Shown here in pieces: positions 1-7,455 of a stretch of 50,668 bases of DNA (positions are counted from its first letter, which is position 1; every line of letters begins with the position of its first letter). The stretch comes from Bacteroidaceae bacterium (GTDB lineage: Bacteria; Bacteroidota; Bacteroidia; Bacteroidales; Bacteroidaceae), in NCBI GenBank assembly GCA_017615125.1, contig JAGAAS010000048.1:1-50668 (forward strand), read 5' to 3'. The notes under the pieces are model-generated. The model searched no databases. It had not been told where the DNA came from and saw only the letters and a list, made by a program, of their open reading frames with translations. The position numbers were made by a program, and so were the translations under genes.

Positions 1-65
1 AAATTATTATAATATATAATTAGCATATTCTCTCACTATCTCCAACTTCTGTATGCGTAACAAAA

Positions 66-121
66 GTTAGTTACGTTTGTTACGCTTTTGTTACGCTTTT
101 GTTACGCTTGTTACGCTTTTG
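66..121. repeat. short tandem repeat, GTTACGCTTTT unit
   Basis: About five imperfect copies of an 8-12 bp word, GTTACG(C)TTT(T), run head to tail in an AT-rich spacer. A related GTTACGTTACATGTAAC stretch occurs near 33.73 kb, so the word is shared between two repeat-rich loci. Confidence 0.75.
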
Positions 122-187
122 ATGTAAAAAGTTGTCAACCGATTCAGGAACGCCTTTTATGCTACTATCAAAACGTAACTCTCTCTG

Positions 188-500
188 CAGATTTTTGCTA
201 GGAGAAAAAAGATTTTTTCCTTCTTCATCTCGCCGTATGAAGAAGGGAAAAAATATTATTCCTTGAGCATATTTCTATGCTCTTTCTCTGTGAATTCTTC
301 TTCCTCTGTTGCGACTCACTAACCGAGAGAGCAGCGAGAGCCATCAAACTTGCTTGAATGGCCGAGTCGTGAACGAGGAAGACGAAAGTCACAGATCGTG
401 CAAGCACTGCTCTGGCTTCACAGCTCCAGAGGTTCGCTACTCGGGATTATTAGAAGCAAGTTTCGTTCTTCTCTCGCTGCTCCATCGGTTCTCGAAAATC
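188..500. repeat. composite dispersed palindromic repeat, locus 1
   Basis: The locus begins with a GATTTTTGCTAGGAGAAAAA block that is shared with the locus at 33.93 kb. It continues with a TTCTTCAT-CTCGCCGT-ATGAAGAA palindrome (about 221-245) and a hairpin GAGCATA-TTTC-TATGCTC (265-282). It then carries the core module twice: inverted at about 322-382 and direct at about 437-493. The core is ACTCGG, a variable hairpin, then CTCGCTGCTCC-TCGGTTC. No coding capacity is evident. Homologous copies lie at 7.5, 22.8 and 33.9 kb. Confidence 0.75.
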
Positions 501-666
501 ATTACTTCATTCCTTGAAAAAATGACTCGAAAAACACGTAATTTTTTTCTTTCGCAACGATGTGTATGTCAGTATGTTACAAGGATGCTTGAAAAAATAA
601 CGTGCAATAACATGCCGTAACCGTATATAACAGTCTCGGGGCAGAGAAGATGTCGTAACTTTGAAG

Positions 667-692
667 CGTCTAAAGGGTTAGACGCTTCTACA
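667..692. other. 11-bp perfect stem-loop
   Basis: GAAGCGTCTAA, a four-base AGGG loop, then TTAGACGCTTC form a perfect stem. No T-run follows on either strand. It may be part of a terminator or small RNA, but no neighbouring gene needs it. A TAACTTTG box (a match to the Bacteroidota -7 motif) sits just upstream at about 657-664, so a short transcript starting here cannot be excluded. Confidence 0.4.
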
Positions 693-939
693 TCTGTCAC
701 TCAGCATGCAAAGCCAGCTTTCCATTGCCTTCGCTGCTCCAGATGTTGTCTGTGTCTAAGGAAAGGAAGAGAAGGCCTCCGTCGTGGCGCCCGAGGGTGA
801 ATTTCGATTCCGACAGGCGATGCGTTCTTTTTATTGCTTTACATATAAACTCTGCTACGTGCAGCCGTCAGCCCTGAAAATCCTCTCCCCACGGAGCAGC
901 CGTCATCCCTGCAGTTTCATCTCCCCTCTTGTCGGTGTT

Positions 940-1695
940 TTAGGGTTTCTTCTTCTTCTTCTTCTTGTTTTTGATGAACTCTTTGCGGGCTTTCTCGTAC
1001 TGCTTCTGGAACTCGGGCTCGGCCATGACGCGGGCGAAGGTGATGCTGCCGGCGATGCGGCCCATGTCGACGTCGCTCTGGTAGTGGAAGCCGACGATGA
1101 CGCGGCTCTGCCCGAGCTCGTAGGCGACCTTCATGATCTGCTCGGTGTACTCGGGGGCGAGGGTGACGAGGGTGAGGCCGGTGAGCCAGGAGGCGTGGGT
1201 GTGGCCCGAGGGGTAGCTGGTGTAGTCGGTGGGGCTCTCATGCTCGGGCACGCCCGAGGGTTCCTTGTACTGCTGGTAGGGGCGCACGCGCTGGAAGTGG
1301 AGCTTGGCGCTGGCGCCTGCCTGCTGCTCGGTGAGGTGGAGGCGCGAGAAGAGGCGGTAGAGCTCGGGGTAGGCCTGCGGCGTGAGGGGGATGCCGATGG
1401 CCTCGCCGTAGCGCTGCATGAAGTAGGCGGCGCAGATGTAGGCGTCGTCTACGGCCTGACGCCCGCGCTCGGTGTCGCGCATGGAGAGTCCCCACTGGTA
1501 CTGGGCCCAGTCGTAGTAGAAGAGGGGATCGACGAGCGTGGGGGGCGCGGGGAGGACGTTCTCGAGGTGAGGTGCCTCGGCACGGGTGTAGAAGGGCTGG
1601 AATGACTCTTGGGTGACGTCGTCGCCGGCGAGGGCGGGGGCGGTGCTCAGCACGACGAGGAGCAGCGCGAGGGGGAGGGATAGCAGTTTCTTCAT
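940..1695 (-). CDS. secreted class A acid phosphatase (PAP2 family)
   Basis: This is a 251-residue secreted phosphatase. Residues 1-23 form a signal peptide ending ALA, so the enzyme should act in the periplasm on phosphomonoesters or lipid phosphates. All three signature motifs of the vanadium-haloperoxidase-like fold are present in order: K131-x6-R138-P139, PSGH at 162-165, and S197-R198-x5-H204-x3-D208. The length fits PhoN-type class A nonspecific acid phosphatases. The C-terminus ends in a run of lysines encoded by a CTT microsatellite at about 949-967, probably a recent expansion past the folded domain. It is the last gene of a minus-strand operon, 9 bp after the glycosyltransferase. 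Substrate is not deducible; PhoN-like or lipid-phosphate phosphatase are both possible. Confidence 0.9.
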   Translation of the reverse strand: MKKLLSLPLALLLVVLSTAPALAGDDVTQESFQPFYTRAEAPHLENVLPAPPTLVDPLFYYDWAQYQWGLSMRDTERGRQAVDDAYICAAYFMQRYGEAIGIPLTPQAYPELYRLFSRLHLTEQQAGASAKLHFQRVRPYQQYKEPSGVPEHESPTDYTSYPSGHTHASWLTGLTLVTLAPEYTEQIMKVAYELGQSRVIVGFHYQSDVDMGRIAGSITFARVMAEPEFQKQYEKARKEFIKNKKKKKKKP

Positions 1696-1704
1696 AGGGA
1701 CATG

Positions 1705-2766
1705 TCAGAGGTTAGTGAGCTGGGTGTAGGTATCCTGTTTGCGGATGTGGTAGCGCCAGAGCAGGGAGAAGGGTGTGCGTCCCGGTGCCTGCATGGAGGC
1801 GTTGCCGGCAGCGGCAGCCGCGTGGAGGTTATCGTGCCGCGAGGGGAGGAAGGAGGGCTTCATCCGGCGGAAGTCGCGGCGCGCGCGGAACACGGCGAGG
1901 AAGTTCTTGGGCTCTCCCTTGAGGAGGAAGACGAAGGCGGCGACGACGTCGAGGATGCTCCTCGTGAGGAGCACGCGCCGCAGCTCGGCGTCGGGGAGGT
2001 TCTTATAGAGCATGAGGAGGTTGTTGCGGAAGTTGAGGTACGTCTTGCGTGGGCTGCCGGCAGCCAGCGAGGCTCCTCCGACGTGGAAGACGGTGCTCTC
2101 GGTGACGCAGGCGACCTCCCGTCGGCGGCAGCAGAGGCGCCAGCAGAGGTCGACCTCCTCCATGTGGGCGAAGAAACGCCCGTCGAGGCCTCCCGCCTCG
2201 CGGTAGTCGCGGAGGCGTATGAGCAGGCAGGCGCCCGTAGCCCAGAGGAGCCCCGAGGAGGTGGCGTACTGCCCGCGGTCGGTCTCGACGGTGCTGAACA
2301 CCCTGCCGCGACAGAAGGGGTAGCCGTAGCGGTCGAGGTATCCTCCGCAGGCGCCGGCGTACTCGAAGCGCTCGGGCTCCTTCCAGCTCATGAGGCGGGG
2401 CTGGCAGGCAGCCACCTCGGGGTGGGCATCCATGTAGGCCACCAGGCGCTCGAGCCAACGGGGCGTGACCTCGACATCGTCGTTGAGCAGCACGACATAC
2501 TCCGCCTCGACGTGCTCGAGGGCTTTGTTGTAGCCTTCGGCGAAGCCCCAGTTCTGCCCGAGAGGCAGGAAGCGCAGGCGTTGCGGGTACTGGGCGGCGA
2601 GGGTGTTGACGTAGGCCTCGGAGCTGTCGGTGGAGCCGTTGTCGGCGACGACGACTTCGACTTCGCCCATCCCCTCGGGGAGGGTGCTGTGCTGCACGAC
2701 GGCGGGGAGGAACTGCCGGAGGAGGTGCTGGGCGTTCCAGTTGAGGATGACGACGGAGACTTTCAT
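1705..2766 (-). CDS. GT2-family glycosyltransferase
   Basis: This 353-residue cytoplasmic glycosyltransferase of family 2 (GT-A fold) probably adds a sugar to a cell-surface glycan such as O-antigen, exopolysaccharide or a rhamnose-type side chain. The N-terminal strand MKVSVVILNWN is typical. ADNGSTD at 41-47 binds nucleotide, LNDDV at 94-98 carries the DxD-like metal site, and EEVDLCWR supplies the ED-type catalytic base region in the middle of the protein. The C-terminal third is basic with a short hydrophobic stretch (DVVAAFVFLL) that may touch the membrane. It lies 27 bp downstream of mtaB and 9 bp upstream of the phosphatase gene, so the three are probably co-transcribed. Donor and acceptor cannot be read from the sequence. 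Confidence 0.9.
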   Translation of the reverse strand: MKVSVVILNWNAQHLLRQFLPAVVQHSTLPEGMGEVEVVVADNGSTDSSEAYVNTLAAQYPQRLRFLPLGQNWGFAEGYNKALEHVEAEYVVLLNDDVEVTPRWLERLVAYMDAHPEVAACQPRLMSWKEPERFEYAGACGGYLDRYGYPFCRGRVFSTVETDRGQYATSSGLLWATGACLLIRLRDYREAGGLDGRFFAHMEEVDLCWRLCCRRREVACVTESTVFHVGGASLAAGSPRKTYLNFRNNLLMLYKNLPDAELRRVLLTRSILDVVAAFVFLLKGEPKNFLAVFRARRDFRRMKPSFLPSRHDNLHAAAAAGNASMQAPGRTPFSLLWRYHIRKQDTYTQLTNL

Positions 2767-2793
2767 GTGTGCGGTGCGGGGGTGTTGAAGAGG

Positions 2794-4149
2794 TTAAACG
2801 GGTGTGGCGAGGAGTGCGGAGCCGTCGGCATTGAAGGCGTCGAGGCGCACGGGGAGGAGGGTGTTCTCGTGGAGCGTGCGGGCGTCGGCGTCCACCTCCA
2901 CGCGTATGTAGTTGGGCGTGAACCCGTGGAAGGGCATGCCCGGCTTGGGATGCTCGAGCAGGACGACGGCCTCGGTGCCGATGTGGCGCTGGTAGAAGGC
3001 GTGCGTCTTCTCGTCGGAGAGGGCGAGCAGGCGCTGGCTGCGGAGGTGCTTGTCGTCGGCGGAGACGGCGCCCTCGATCTTCAGGGCGCTGGTGCCCGGG
3101 CGCTCGGAGTAGCTGAAGACGTGGAGCTGGGTGATGTCGAGCCCCTCGAGGAAGCGGTAGGTCTCCTCGAAGCAGGGCTCCGTCTCTCCGCGCGTGCCGA
3201 CGATGACATCGACGCCGATGAAGGCATCGGGGAGGGCTTCCTTGATGAGGCGTATCTTGCGGGCGAAGAGGGCGGAGTCGTACCTGCGGCGCATGAGCCG
3301 GAGCACGGCATCGCTGCCCGACTGGAGGGGGATGTGGAAGTGAGGCATGAAGGCGCGCGAGCGGGCGACAAAGCGGATGATGTCGTCGGAGAGGAGGTCG
3401 GGCTCGAGGGAGGAGATGCGGTAGCGCTCTATTCCGTCAACGTCGTCGAGGGCGCGGATGAGGTCGAGGAAGGACTCGCCTGTGGACTTTCCGAAGTCGC
3501 CGATGTTGACACCCGTGATGACGATCTCCTTGCCGCCCTCGCGGGCCACCTGCTGTGCCTGTTCCACGAGGGAGGCAATGGTGCCGTTGCGGCTGCGCCC
3601 GCGGGCGTAGGGGATGGTGCAGTAGGAGCAGAAGTAGTCGCAGCCGTCCTGCACCTTGAGCCAGTAGCGGGTACGGTCGCCCTTCGAGCAGGAGGGGGAG
3701 AAGGTGCGTATGTCCTTCGACTTGCAGTGGACGACGGTAGCCCCAGCGGCGGGCTCGTCACCCTCGGCGGGGGAGGAGAGGCGGGCTACGATGCGGGGAA
3801 GGTACTCAAGGATGCGCCCCTTCTCGTTCTGCCCCAGCACGAGGTCGACGCCCGGGATGTGGGCCACCTCGTCGGGCTTGAGCTGCGCGTAGCAGCCGGT
3901 GACGATGACGAAGGCGCCGGGGTGGTTGCGTGTGAGGCGATGGATAGCCTGGCGCCCTTTTCGGTCGGCAACCTCGGTGACGGTGCAGGTGTTGATGACG
4001 ACGACGTCGGCCTGTTCGCCGCTGCGGGCGGTGCGGAAGCCTGCCTCCTTGAGGAGACGCCCGATGGTGGATGTCTCTGAGAAGTTCAGCTTGCATCCGA
4101 GCGTGAAGTAGGCAGCCTTCAGGTCGCTTTTCTGTGCACCTTCATTCAT
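2794..4149 (-). CDS. mtaB: tRNA (N6-threonylcarbamoyladenosine37-C2) methylthiotransferase
   Basis: This 451-residue radical-SAM enzyme converts t6A37 to ms2t6A37 in ANN-decoding tRNAs. The N-terminal UPF0004 domain has cysteines C19 (TLGCKLN), C55 (NTCTVT) and C86 (GCYAQ) for the auxiliary Fe-S cluster. The radical-SAM motif CDYFCSYC places C171, C175 and C178. A C-terminal TRAM-like region follows. The NTCTVTEVADRK N-terminal motif and the overall length fit MtaB better than MiaB or RimO. It heads the operon with the GT2 and phosphatase genes. The start ATG lies 30 bp downstream of a TACCTTTG -7 box, which supports the start chosen. Confidence 0.93.
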   Translation of the reverse strand: MNEGAQKSDLKAAYFTLGCKLNFSETSTIGRLLKEAGFRTARSGEQADVVVINTCTVTEVADRKGRQAIHRLTRNHPGAFVIVTGCYAQLKPDEVAHIPGVDLVLGQNEKGRILEYLPRIVARLSSPAEGDEPAAGATVVHCKSKDIRTFSPSCSKGDRTRYWLKVQDGCDYFCSYCTIPYARGRSRNGTIASLVEQAQQVAREGGKEIVITGVNIGDFGKSTGESFLDLIRALDDVDGIERYRISSLEPDLLSDDIIRFVARSRAFMPHFHIPLQSGSDAVLRLMRRRYDSALFARKIRLIKEALPDAFIGVDVIVGTRGETEPCFEETYRFLEGLDITQLHVFSYSERPGTSALKIEGAVSADDKHLRSQRLLALSDEKTHAFYQRHIGTEAVVLLEHPKPGMPFHGFTPNYIRVEVDADARTLHENTLLPVRLDAFNADGSALLATPV

Positions 4150-4178
4150 GTTGGTTTCCGAAATAGGGATAGCTGCTG

Positions 4179-4186
4179 CAAAGGTA
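4179..4186 (-). promoter_or_regulatory. -7 box of the mtaB operon
   Basis: On the minus strand this reads TACCTTTG, an exact match to the Bacteroidota TAnnTTTG box, 30 bp before the mtaB ATG. I do not see a clear TTTG at the expected distance upstream. Confidence 0.65.
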
Positions 4187-4432
4187 TGTTTTTTTCGCGA
4201 AAAAGAAGTGTTCGTTGCTATTTATCTGCAAAAACGTGCCGATTGGCCCTGTTTCGCACGCGAGGCGGGAGGCGGAGAGAGGGGCGCTGGGAAGTGGGAA
4301 AAACCGTCGTTGTTGCCACTCTGATAATGAAAAAGTTGCAGAATAGGCGGGGAAAAGAGCCATTTGCGGCAGAAAATGAGGGTTGAATTACAAAAAAATC
4401 ATAAAAAATGTATGTAACTAACAAAAAAGCAC

Positions 4433-4440
4433 TACCTTTG
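4433..4440 (+). promoter_or_regulatory. -7 box of the Cys-rich lipoprotein gene
   Basis: TACCTTTG matches the TAnnTTTG consensus 57 bp before the ATG. The upstream half-site is weak. The leader in between is AT-rich (ACCTTTAACTTAAAAAG), as is usual before well-expressed genes in this phylum. Confidence 0.7.
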
Positions 4441-4496
4441 CGCCCGATTTTGGAAAACCCAAGAAAGGAAATGTTTAACCTTTAACTTAAAAAGCA

Positions 4497-4715
4497 ATGA
4501 AGAAGGTATTTATGGCAATCGCATTGGTAGCATGTGTAGCTTTCGCTGCTTGCGGCAACAAGGCTGCTAAGGCTGAGGCTACCGTTGAGGAAGCTGCTCA
4601 GGAAGTTGTTGACTCCGCTGCTGCTTGCTGCAAGGCTGCTTGTGATTCTCTGGCTGCTTGCTGCGACTCTGTAGCTGCTTGCTGCGAGAAGGCCGCTGAG
4701 GCTGTAGCTGAATAA
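4497..4715 (+). CDS. small Ala/Cys-rich lipoprotein, function unknown
   Basis: A 72-residue lipoprotein. The signal peptide MKKVFMAIALVACVAFAAC ends in a lipobox (FAAC) with the acylated cysteine at 19. The mature part is a predicted amphipathic alanine-rich helix. It carries a 7-residue periodicity, AACCDSL / AACCDSV / AACCEKA, with seven cysteines mostly as adjacent pairs. An E/A-rich segment precedes it. Size and heptad pattern recall Lpp-like or Ala-zipper lipoproteins, but the repeated Cys-Cys pairs are unusual and could bind metal or form disulfides. The gene has its own consensus -7 box and a strong terminator, so it looks like a highly expressed single-gene unit. No named family is recognised. 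Confidence 0.85.
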   Translation: MKKVFMAIALVACVAFAACGNKAAKAEATVEEAAQEVVDSAAACCKAACDSLAACCDSVAACCEKAAEAVAE

Positions 4716-4771
4716 TCTGCAAAGACTATCCAGGCTGGAGAGTTCCAGCACACGCATTATTGCACAAAAGA

Positions 4772-4811
4772 AACGGAAGTGACGGGTTCGTCCCGGTCAC
4801 TTCCGTTCTTG
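4772..4811 (+). terminator. rho-independent terminator
   Basis: A 12-bp perfect outer stem (AACGGAAGTGAC with GTCACTTCCGTT) encloses a GGG-TTCGT-CCC inner stem and is followed by TCTTGTT. It ends the Cys-rich lipoprotein transcript. Confidence 0.9.
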
Positions 4812-4813
4812 TT

Positions 4814-4985
4814 ATGGGCCAAATGGGTTTAATGGGTTTAATGGGTTTAATGGGTTTAATGGGTTTAATGGGCCAAAGGCTAAAGGCTAAGGGCTAATAC
4901 GGCGACTGCATCGCCTACGATAACGATACGGTGCTTCGCACCTACGATAGCGATAGCAATAGCTAAGAATGATTAAACGATTAAA
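4814..4985. repeat. 9-bp tandem repeat and degenerate word repeats
   Basis: Five exact copies of AATGGGTTT (4822-4866) are flanked on both sides by ATGGGCCAA. Degenerate word runs follow: GGCTAAAGGCTAAGGGCTAA, then CGATAACGATA / CGATAGCGATAGC, then GATTAAACGATTAAACAG. No hairpin or coding sequence explains them. They fill the spacer before the convergent end of the acyl-CoA synthetase gene. Confidence 0.9.
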
Positions 4986-4988
4986 CAG

Positions 4989-6764
4989 TTAGCCTTGCAG
5001 CGCGTAGATTTTCTCTATCTGCTCGGCGTAGCGCTTCTTGAGGTTGGCGCGCTTGGGCTTGAGCGTCTGCGACAGGAGCTCGTTGCTCACGCTCCACTCG
5101 TCGAGGACATACACGGGGCGCTTGACAGCCTCGTAGTCGGCAAGCGTCTTGTTGACGTTGGCGACTTCGGCGTTGAGCAGCCGCAGGACCTCGGCGTCGC
5201 TGAGGACGTCGCCGCGCCCGACATCGTCCTTCCCCTGCTCCTTGAGCCAGCGGCGAAGGGTGTCGTAGTTGACGACGATGATGGCGGAGGCGAACTTCTC
5301 GTTCTCGCCCACGACGAAGGCGTTGCTGAAGTAGGGCACGCTGATGAGCTTCTTCTCGATGGCCTGCGGGGCGATGTACTTGCCGGAGGAGAGCTTGAAG
5401 ATCTCTTTCTTCCGGTCGGTGATCTTGAGGTACTTGCCGTCAACGAGGGCACCGATGTCGCCCGTGTGGAGCCATCCGTCGGGCTCGATGACGCGTGCCG
5501 TCTCTGCGGGGTCTTTATAGTAGCCCTTCATGACGTGAGGTCCGCGCACCATGATCTCTCCGTCGTCGGCAATCTTGAGCTCGGCGCCCTCGATGGGGGT
5601 GCCTGCCGTTCCCAGCTTGTTGATGCCGTCGCAGGGGTTGTTGACAGCTATCACGGGCGACGTCTCCGTCATCCCATAGCCCTCGAAGATGAACAGCTTG
5701 GCTGCGTTGAAGAGCTTCACGATGTGCGGGGCTATGGATGAGCCTCCGCTGACGATAATCATGGTGTGCCCTCCGATGGAGGCGCGCCACTTGCGGTAGA
5801 CGAGCTTGTCCCATAGCGCCAGCTGCAGGCGGTAGAAGAAGTTGGTGTTGTAGTTGTCGTAGTCGTTGCCGAAGACCCAGGCGTTGTGGTAGATCTTCCT
5901 CTTGAGCCCCTTCAGCTTGAACTCCTGGTTGTGGAACTTGTCATAGAACGTCTCCAGCACCCGCGGCACGGCGCAGAAGCCGTCGGCGTGACAGCTTGCC
6001 AAGTCGCGCTGGATGGTAGCGATGCTCTCGGCGTAGTAGATGCTGATGCCCAGCTCCTGGTATTCGTAGTTCATGGTGCGCTCGTAGCAGTGACAGAGGG
6101 GGAGGAAGCTGAGCATCTTCTGCTTATGGCTGTAGACCTGACGGATGGCGTGGCTGTGGGCATCGAAGGTGAGGTTGCGGGGGGTGAGCATGACGCCCTT
6201 CGGGAGGCCTGTGGTGCCCGACGTGTAAATGATGGTAGCGACGTCGTCGGGCGATACGGTAGCGATGTTCTCTTCGACTATAGAGCGGTACTTCTCGGCG
6301 TTCTTGCGTCCTGTGAGGCGCAGCTCGCTCATGCAGGGCATCACGGCGCTGCCGTCCATCAGGAAGACGTCGATGGGATGGTCGGCAGCCTCGATGTGCT
6401 TCTTCACCTTCTTGTAGAGGGCACTCGTCCCCACGAAGACAGCCTTCGCGTCGCTGTGGTTGAAGATGTACTCGAAGTCGTGCCCGCTGAGCGTGGGGTA
6501 GATGGGAACGTAGATCAGGCGTGCCAGCGTGCATCCCATATCGAGGAAGTTCCATTCGGGGCGGTTGGAGGTGATGGAGATGATCTTGTCCCCTGGGCTG
6601 TAGCCCTTAGCCAGAAGGCCGTATGCTGTCTCGTAGGAGGCGGTGATGTAGTCGTCGACGCTGTATTTCGTCCACACCCCTCCTTTGCTGATAGCGATGA
6701 TGTCTTTCTTGGGGAAGTTTTCTTTCAGGTTCTTCAGATAGTCGAAAGTTCTGGTAACTATCAT
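4989..6764 (-). CDS. long-chain fatty acid--CoA ligase (AMP-forming)
   Basis: This 591-residue adenylate-forming enzyme activates long-chain fatty acids to acyl-CoA through an acyl-AMP intermediate, at the cytoplasmic face of the membrane. The phosphate-binding loop TSGTTGLPKG lies near residues 185-194. The adenine-binding motif GYGMTETSP is near 358-366, GWLHTGDIG carries the conserved Asp, and the hinge/lysine region LKITDRKKEIFKLSSGKY follows. Length and motifs match the FadD15/FAA1-like subgroup common in Bacteroidales. It is the last gene after purL and the chromate-transporter pair, with a 103-bp gap, so it may have its own promoter. The exact chain-length preference is not visible. 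Confidence 0.93.
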   Translation of the reverse strand: MIVTRTFDYLKNLKENFPKKDIIAISKGGVWTKYSVDDYITASYETAYGLLAKGYSPGDKIISITSNRPEWNFLDMGCTLARLIYVPIYPTLSGHDFEYIFNHSDAKAVFVGTSALYKKVKKHIEAADHPIDVFLMDGSAVMPCMSELRLTGRKNAEKYRSIVEENIATVSPDDVATIIYTSGTTGLPKGVMLTPRNLTFDAHSHAIRQVYSHKQKMLSFLPLCHCYERTMNYEYQELGISIYYAESIATIQRDLASCHADGFCAVPRVLETFYDKFHNQEFKLKGLKRKIYHNAWVFGNDYDNYNTNFFYRLQLALWDKLVYRKWRASIGGHTMIIVSGGSSIAPHIVKLFNAAKLFIFEGYGMTETSPVIAVNNPCDGINKLGTAGTPIEGAELKIADDGEIMVRGPHVMKGYYKDPAETARVIEPDGWLHTGDIGALVDGKYLKITDRKKEIFKLSSGKYIAPQAIEKKLISVPYFSNAFVVGENEKFASAIIVVNYDTLRRWLKEQGKDDVGRGDVLSDAEVLRLLNAEVANVNKTLADYEAVKRPVYVLDEWSVSNELLSQTLKPKRANLKKRYAEQIEKIYALQG

Positions 6765-6867
6765 ATTGAGTTAGATTTTTAGTCGAAACTATATCGGTTA
6801 GCGTGATAGGAGGCTTCTTTTTTACGTATATCTGGCAAAGGTCTGGCTTTTCTTTTTAAAATGCAAA

Positions 6868-7455
6868 TTATATGGGCATAAATCCGTAAAAAAGCCCTCC
6901 GGCGACGCCGCAGATGACAAGAACGTAGATGGGGTTTATCTTCCATCGGTTGATGGCGAAGAAGGCGAAGAGGAAGACGAGGATGCTGTAGGCGAACGGT
7001 ATGGGCGTCTCCTTCGGGCTGCCGAAGTTCTCCTTGTTCATGAGGATGAGCGCTGCCGAAGCCAGGAGGCCGATGATGAGTGGGCGCAGGATGGAGAACA
7101 CCGCCTTCACCGAGGGGTGCTCGCGGTACTTCATGAGGAACTTGCTGATGATGAACATGAGGATGAACGACGGGAGCAGCTGGCTTCCCGTAGCAAGCAA
7201 TGAGCCCACTACGCCCCACGCGGGGCTGAGGCCCTCGTTGACAACTGCGGTGTAGCCCACGAACGTTGCGGCGTTGATGCCGATAGGTCCCGGCGTCATC
7301 TGGCTGATGGCAATGATGTCGGTGAACTCCGACGACGACATCCACAGGTGCTTGACTACCACTTCGTCCTGGATGAGCGACAGCATGGCGTAGCCCCCTC
7401 CGAAGCCGAAGAGGCCTATCTTGAAGAAGGTAAGGAAGAGCTGCAGGAATATCAT
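6868..7455 (-). CDS. chromate transporter family protein, second half-subunit
   Basis: A 195-residue membrane protein of the CHR (ChrA) family, short single-domain form, which normally works with a partner half. It has the family N-terminal motif FLTFFKIGLFGFGGGYAML and the PGPIGINAATFVGY motif (about 59-72), with about five to six hydrophobic segments. Its ATG overlaps the stop of the upstream half by ATGA (7452-7455), so translation is coupled. Known members export chromate, but for paired short forms in gut and oral anaerobes the natural substrate is not established. The name should be read as family membership only. Confidence 0.88.
   Translation of the reverse strand: MIFLQLFLTFFKIGLFGFGGGYAMLSLIQDEVVVKHLWMSSSEFTDIIAISQMTPGPIGINAATFVGYTAVVNEGLSPAWGVVGSLLATGSQLLPSFILMFIISKFLMKYREHPSVKAVFSILRPLIIGLLASAALILMNKENFGSPKETPIPFAYSILVFLFAFFAINRWKINPIYVLVICGVAGGLFYGFMPI

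Larger units (their letters stand above)
1..939. other. gene-free repeat-rich region
   Basis: No reading frame here looks like a gene: the short frames have no family resemblance, no signal sequence and no suitable start context. The region holds a short tandem array (about 66-121), a composite dispersed repeat (about 188-500) and an 11-bp perfect stem-loop (667-692). An inverted copy of a TTCCTGAAnnGGTTGACA-like word lies at about 133-150; it recurs near 33.8 kb. The remaining sequence (500-660 and 700-930) is AT-rich spacer in which I see nothing else. Confidence 0.6.

Noticed and set aside
309-620. A 103-codon frame at the left end
   Set aside because: It runs through the composite repeat, has no family resemblance and no suitable upstream signals.
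1702-4080. A 792-codon plus-strand frame across the glycosyltransferase and mtaB
   Set aside because: It crosses two clearly coding minus-strand genes and their junction. Its product is Gly/Glu/Val-rich low complexity, as expected of an antisense frame.
4811-4880. Replication origin iterons in the AATGGGTTT array
   Set aside because: The unit is short, no DnaA-like boxes or replication genes are nearby, and similar word repeats occur in many spacers here.
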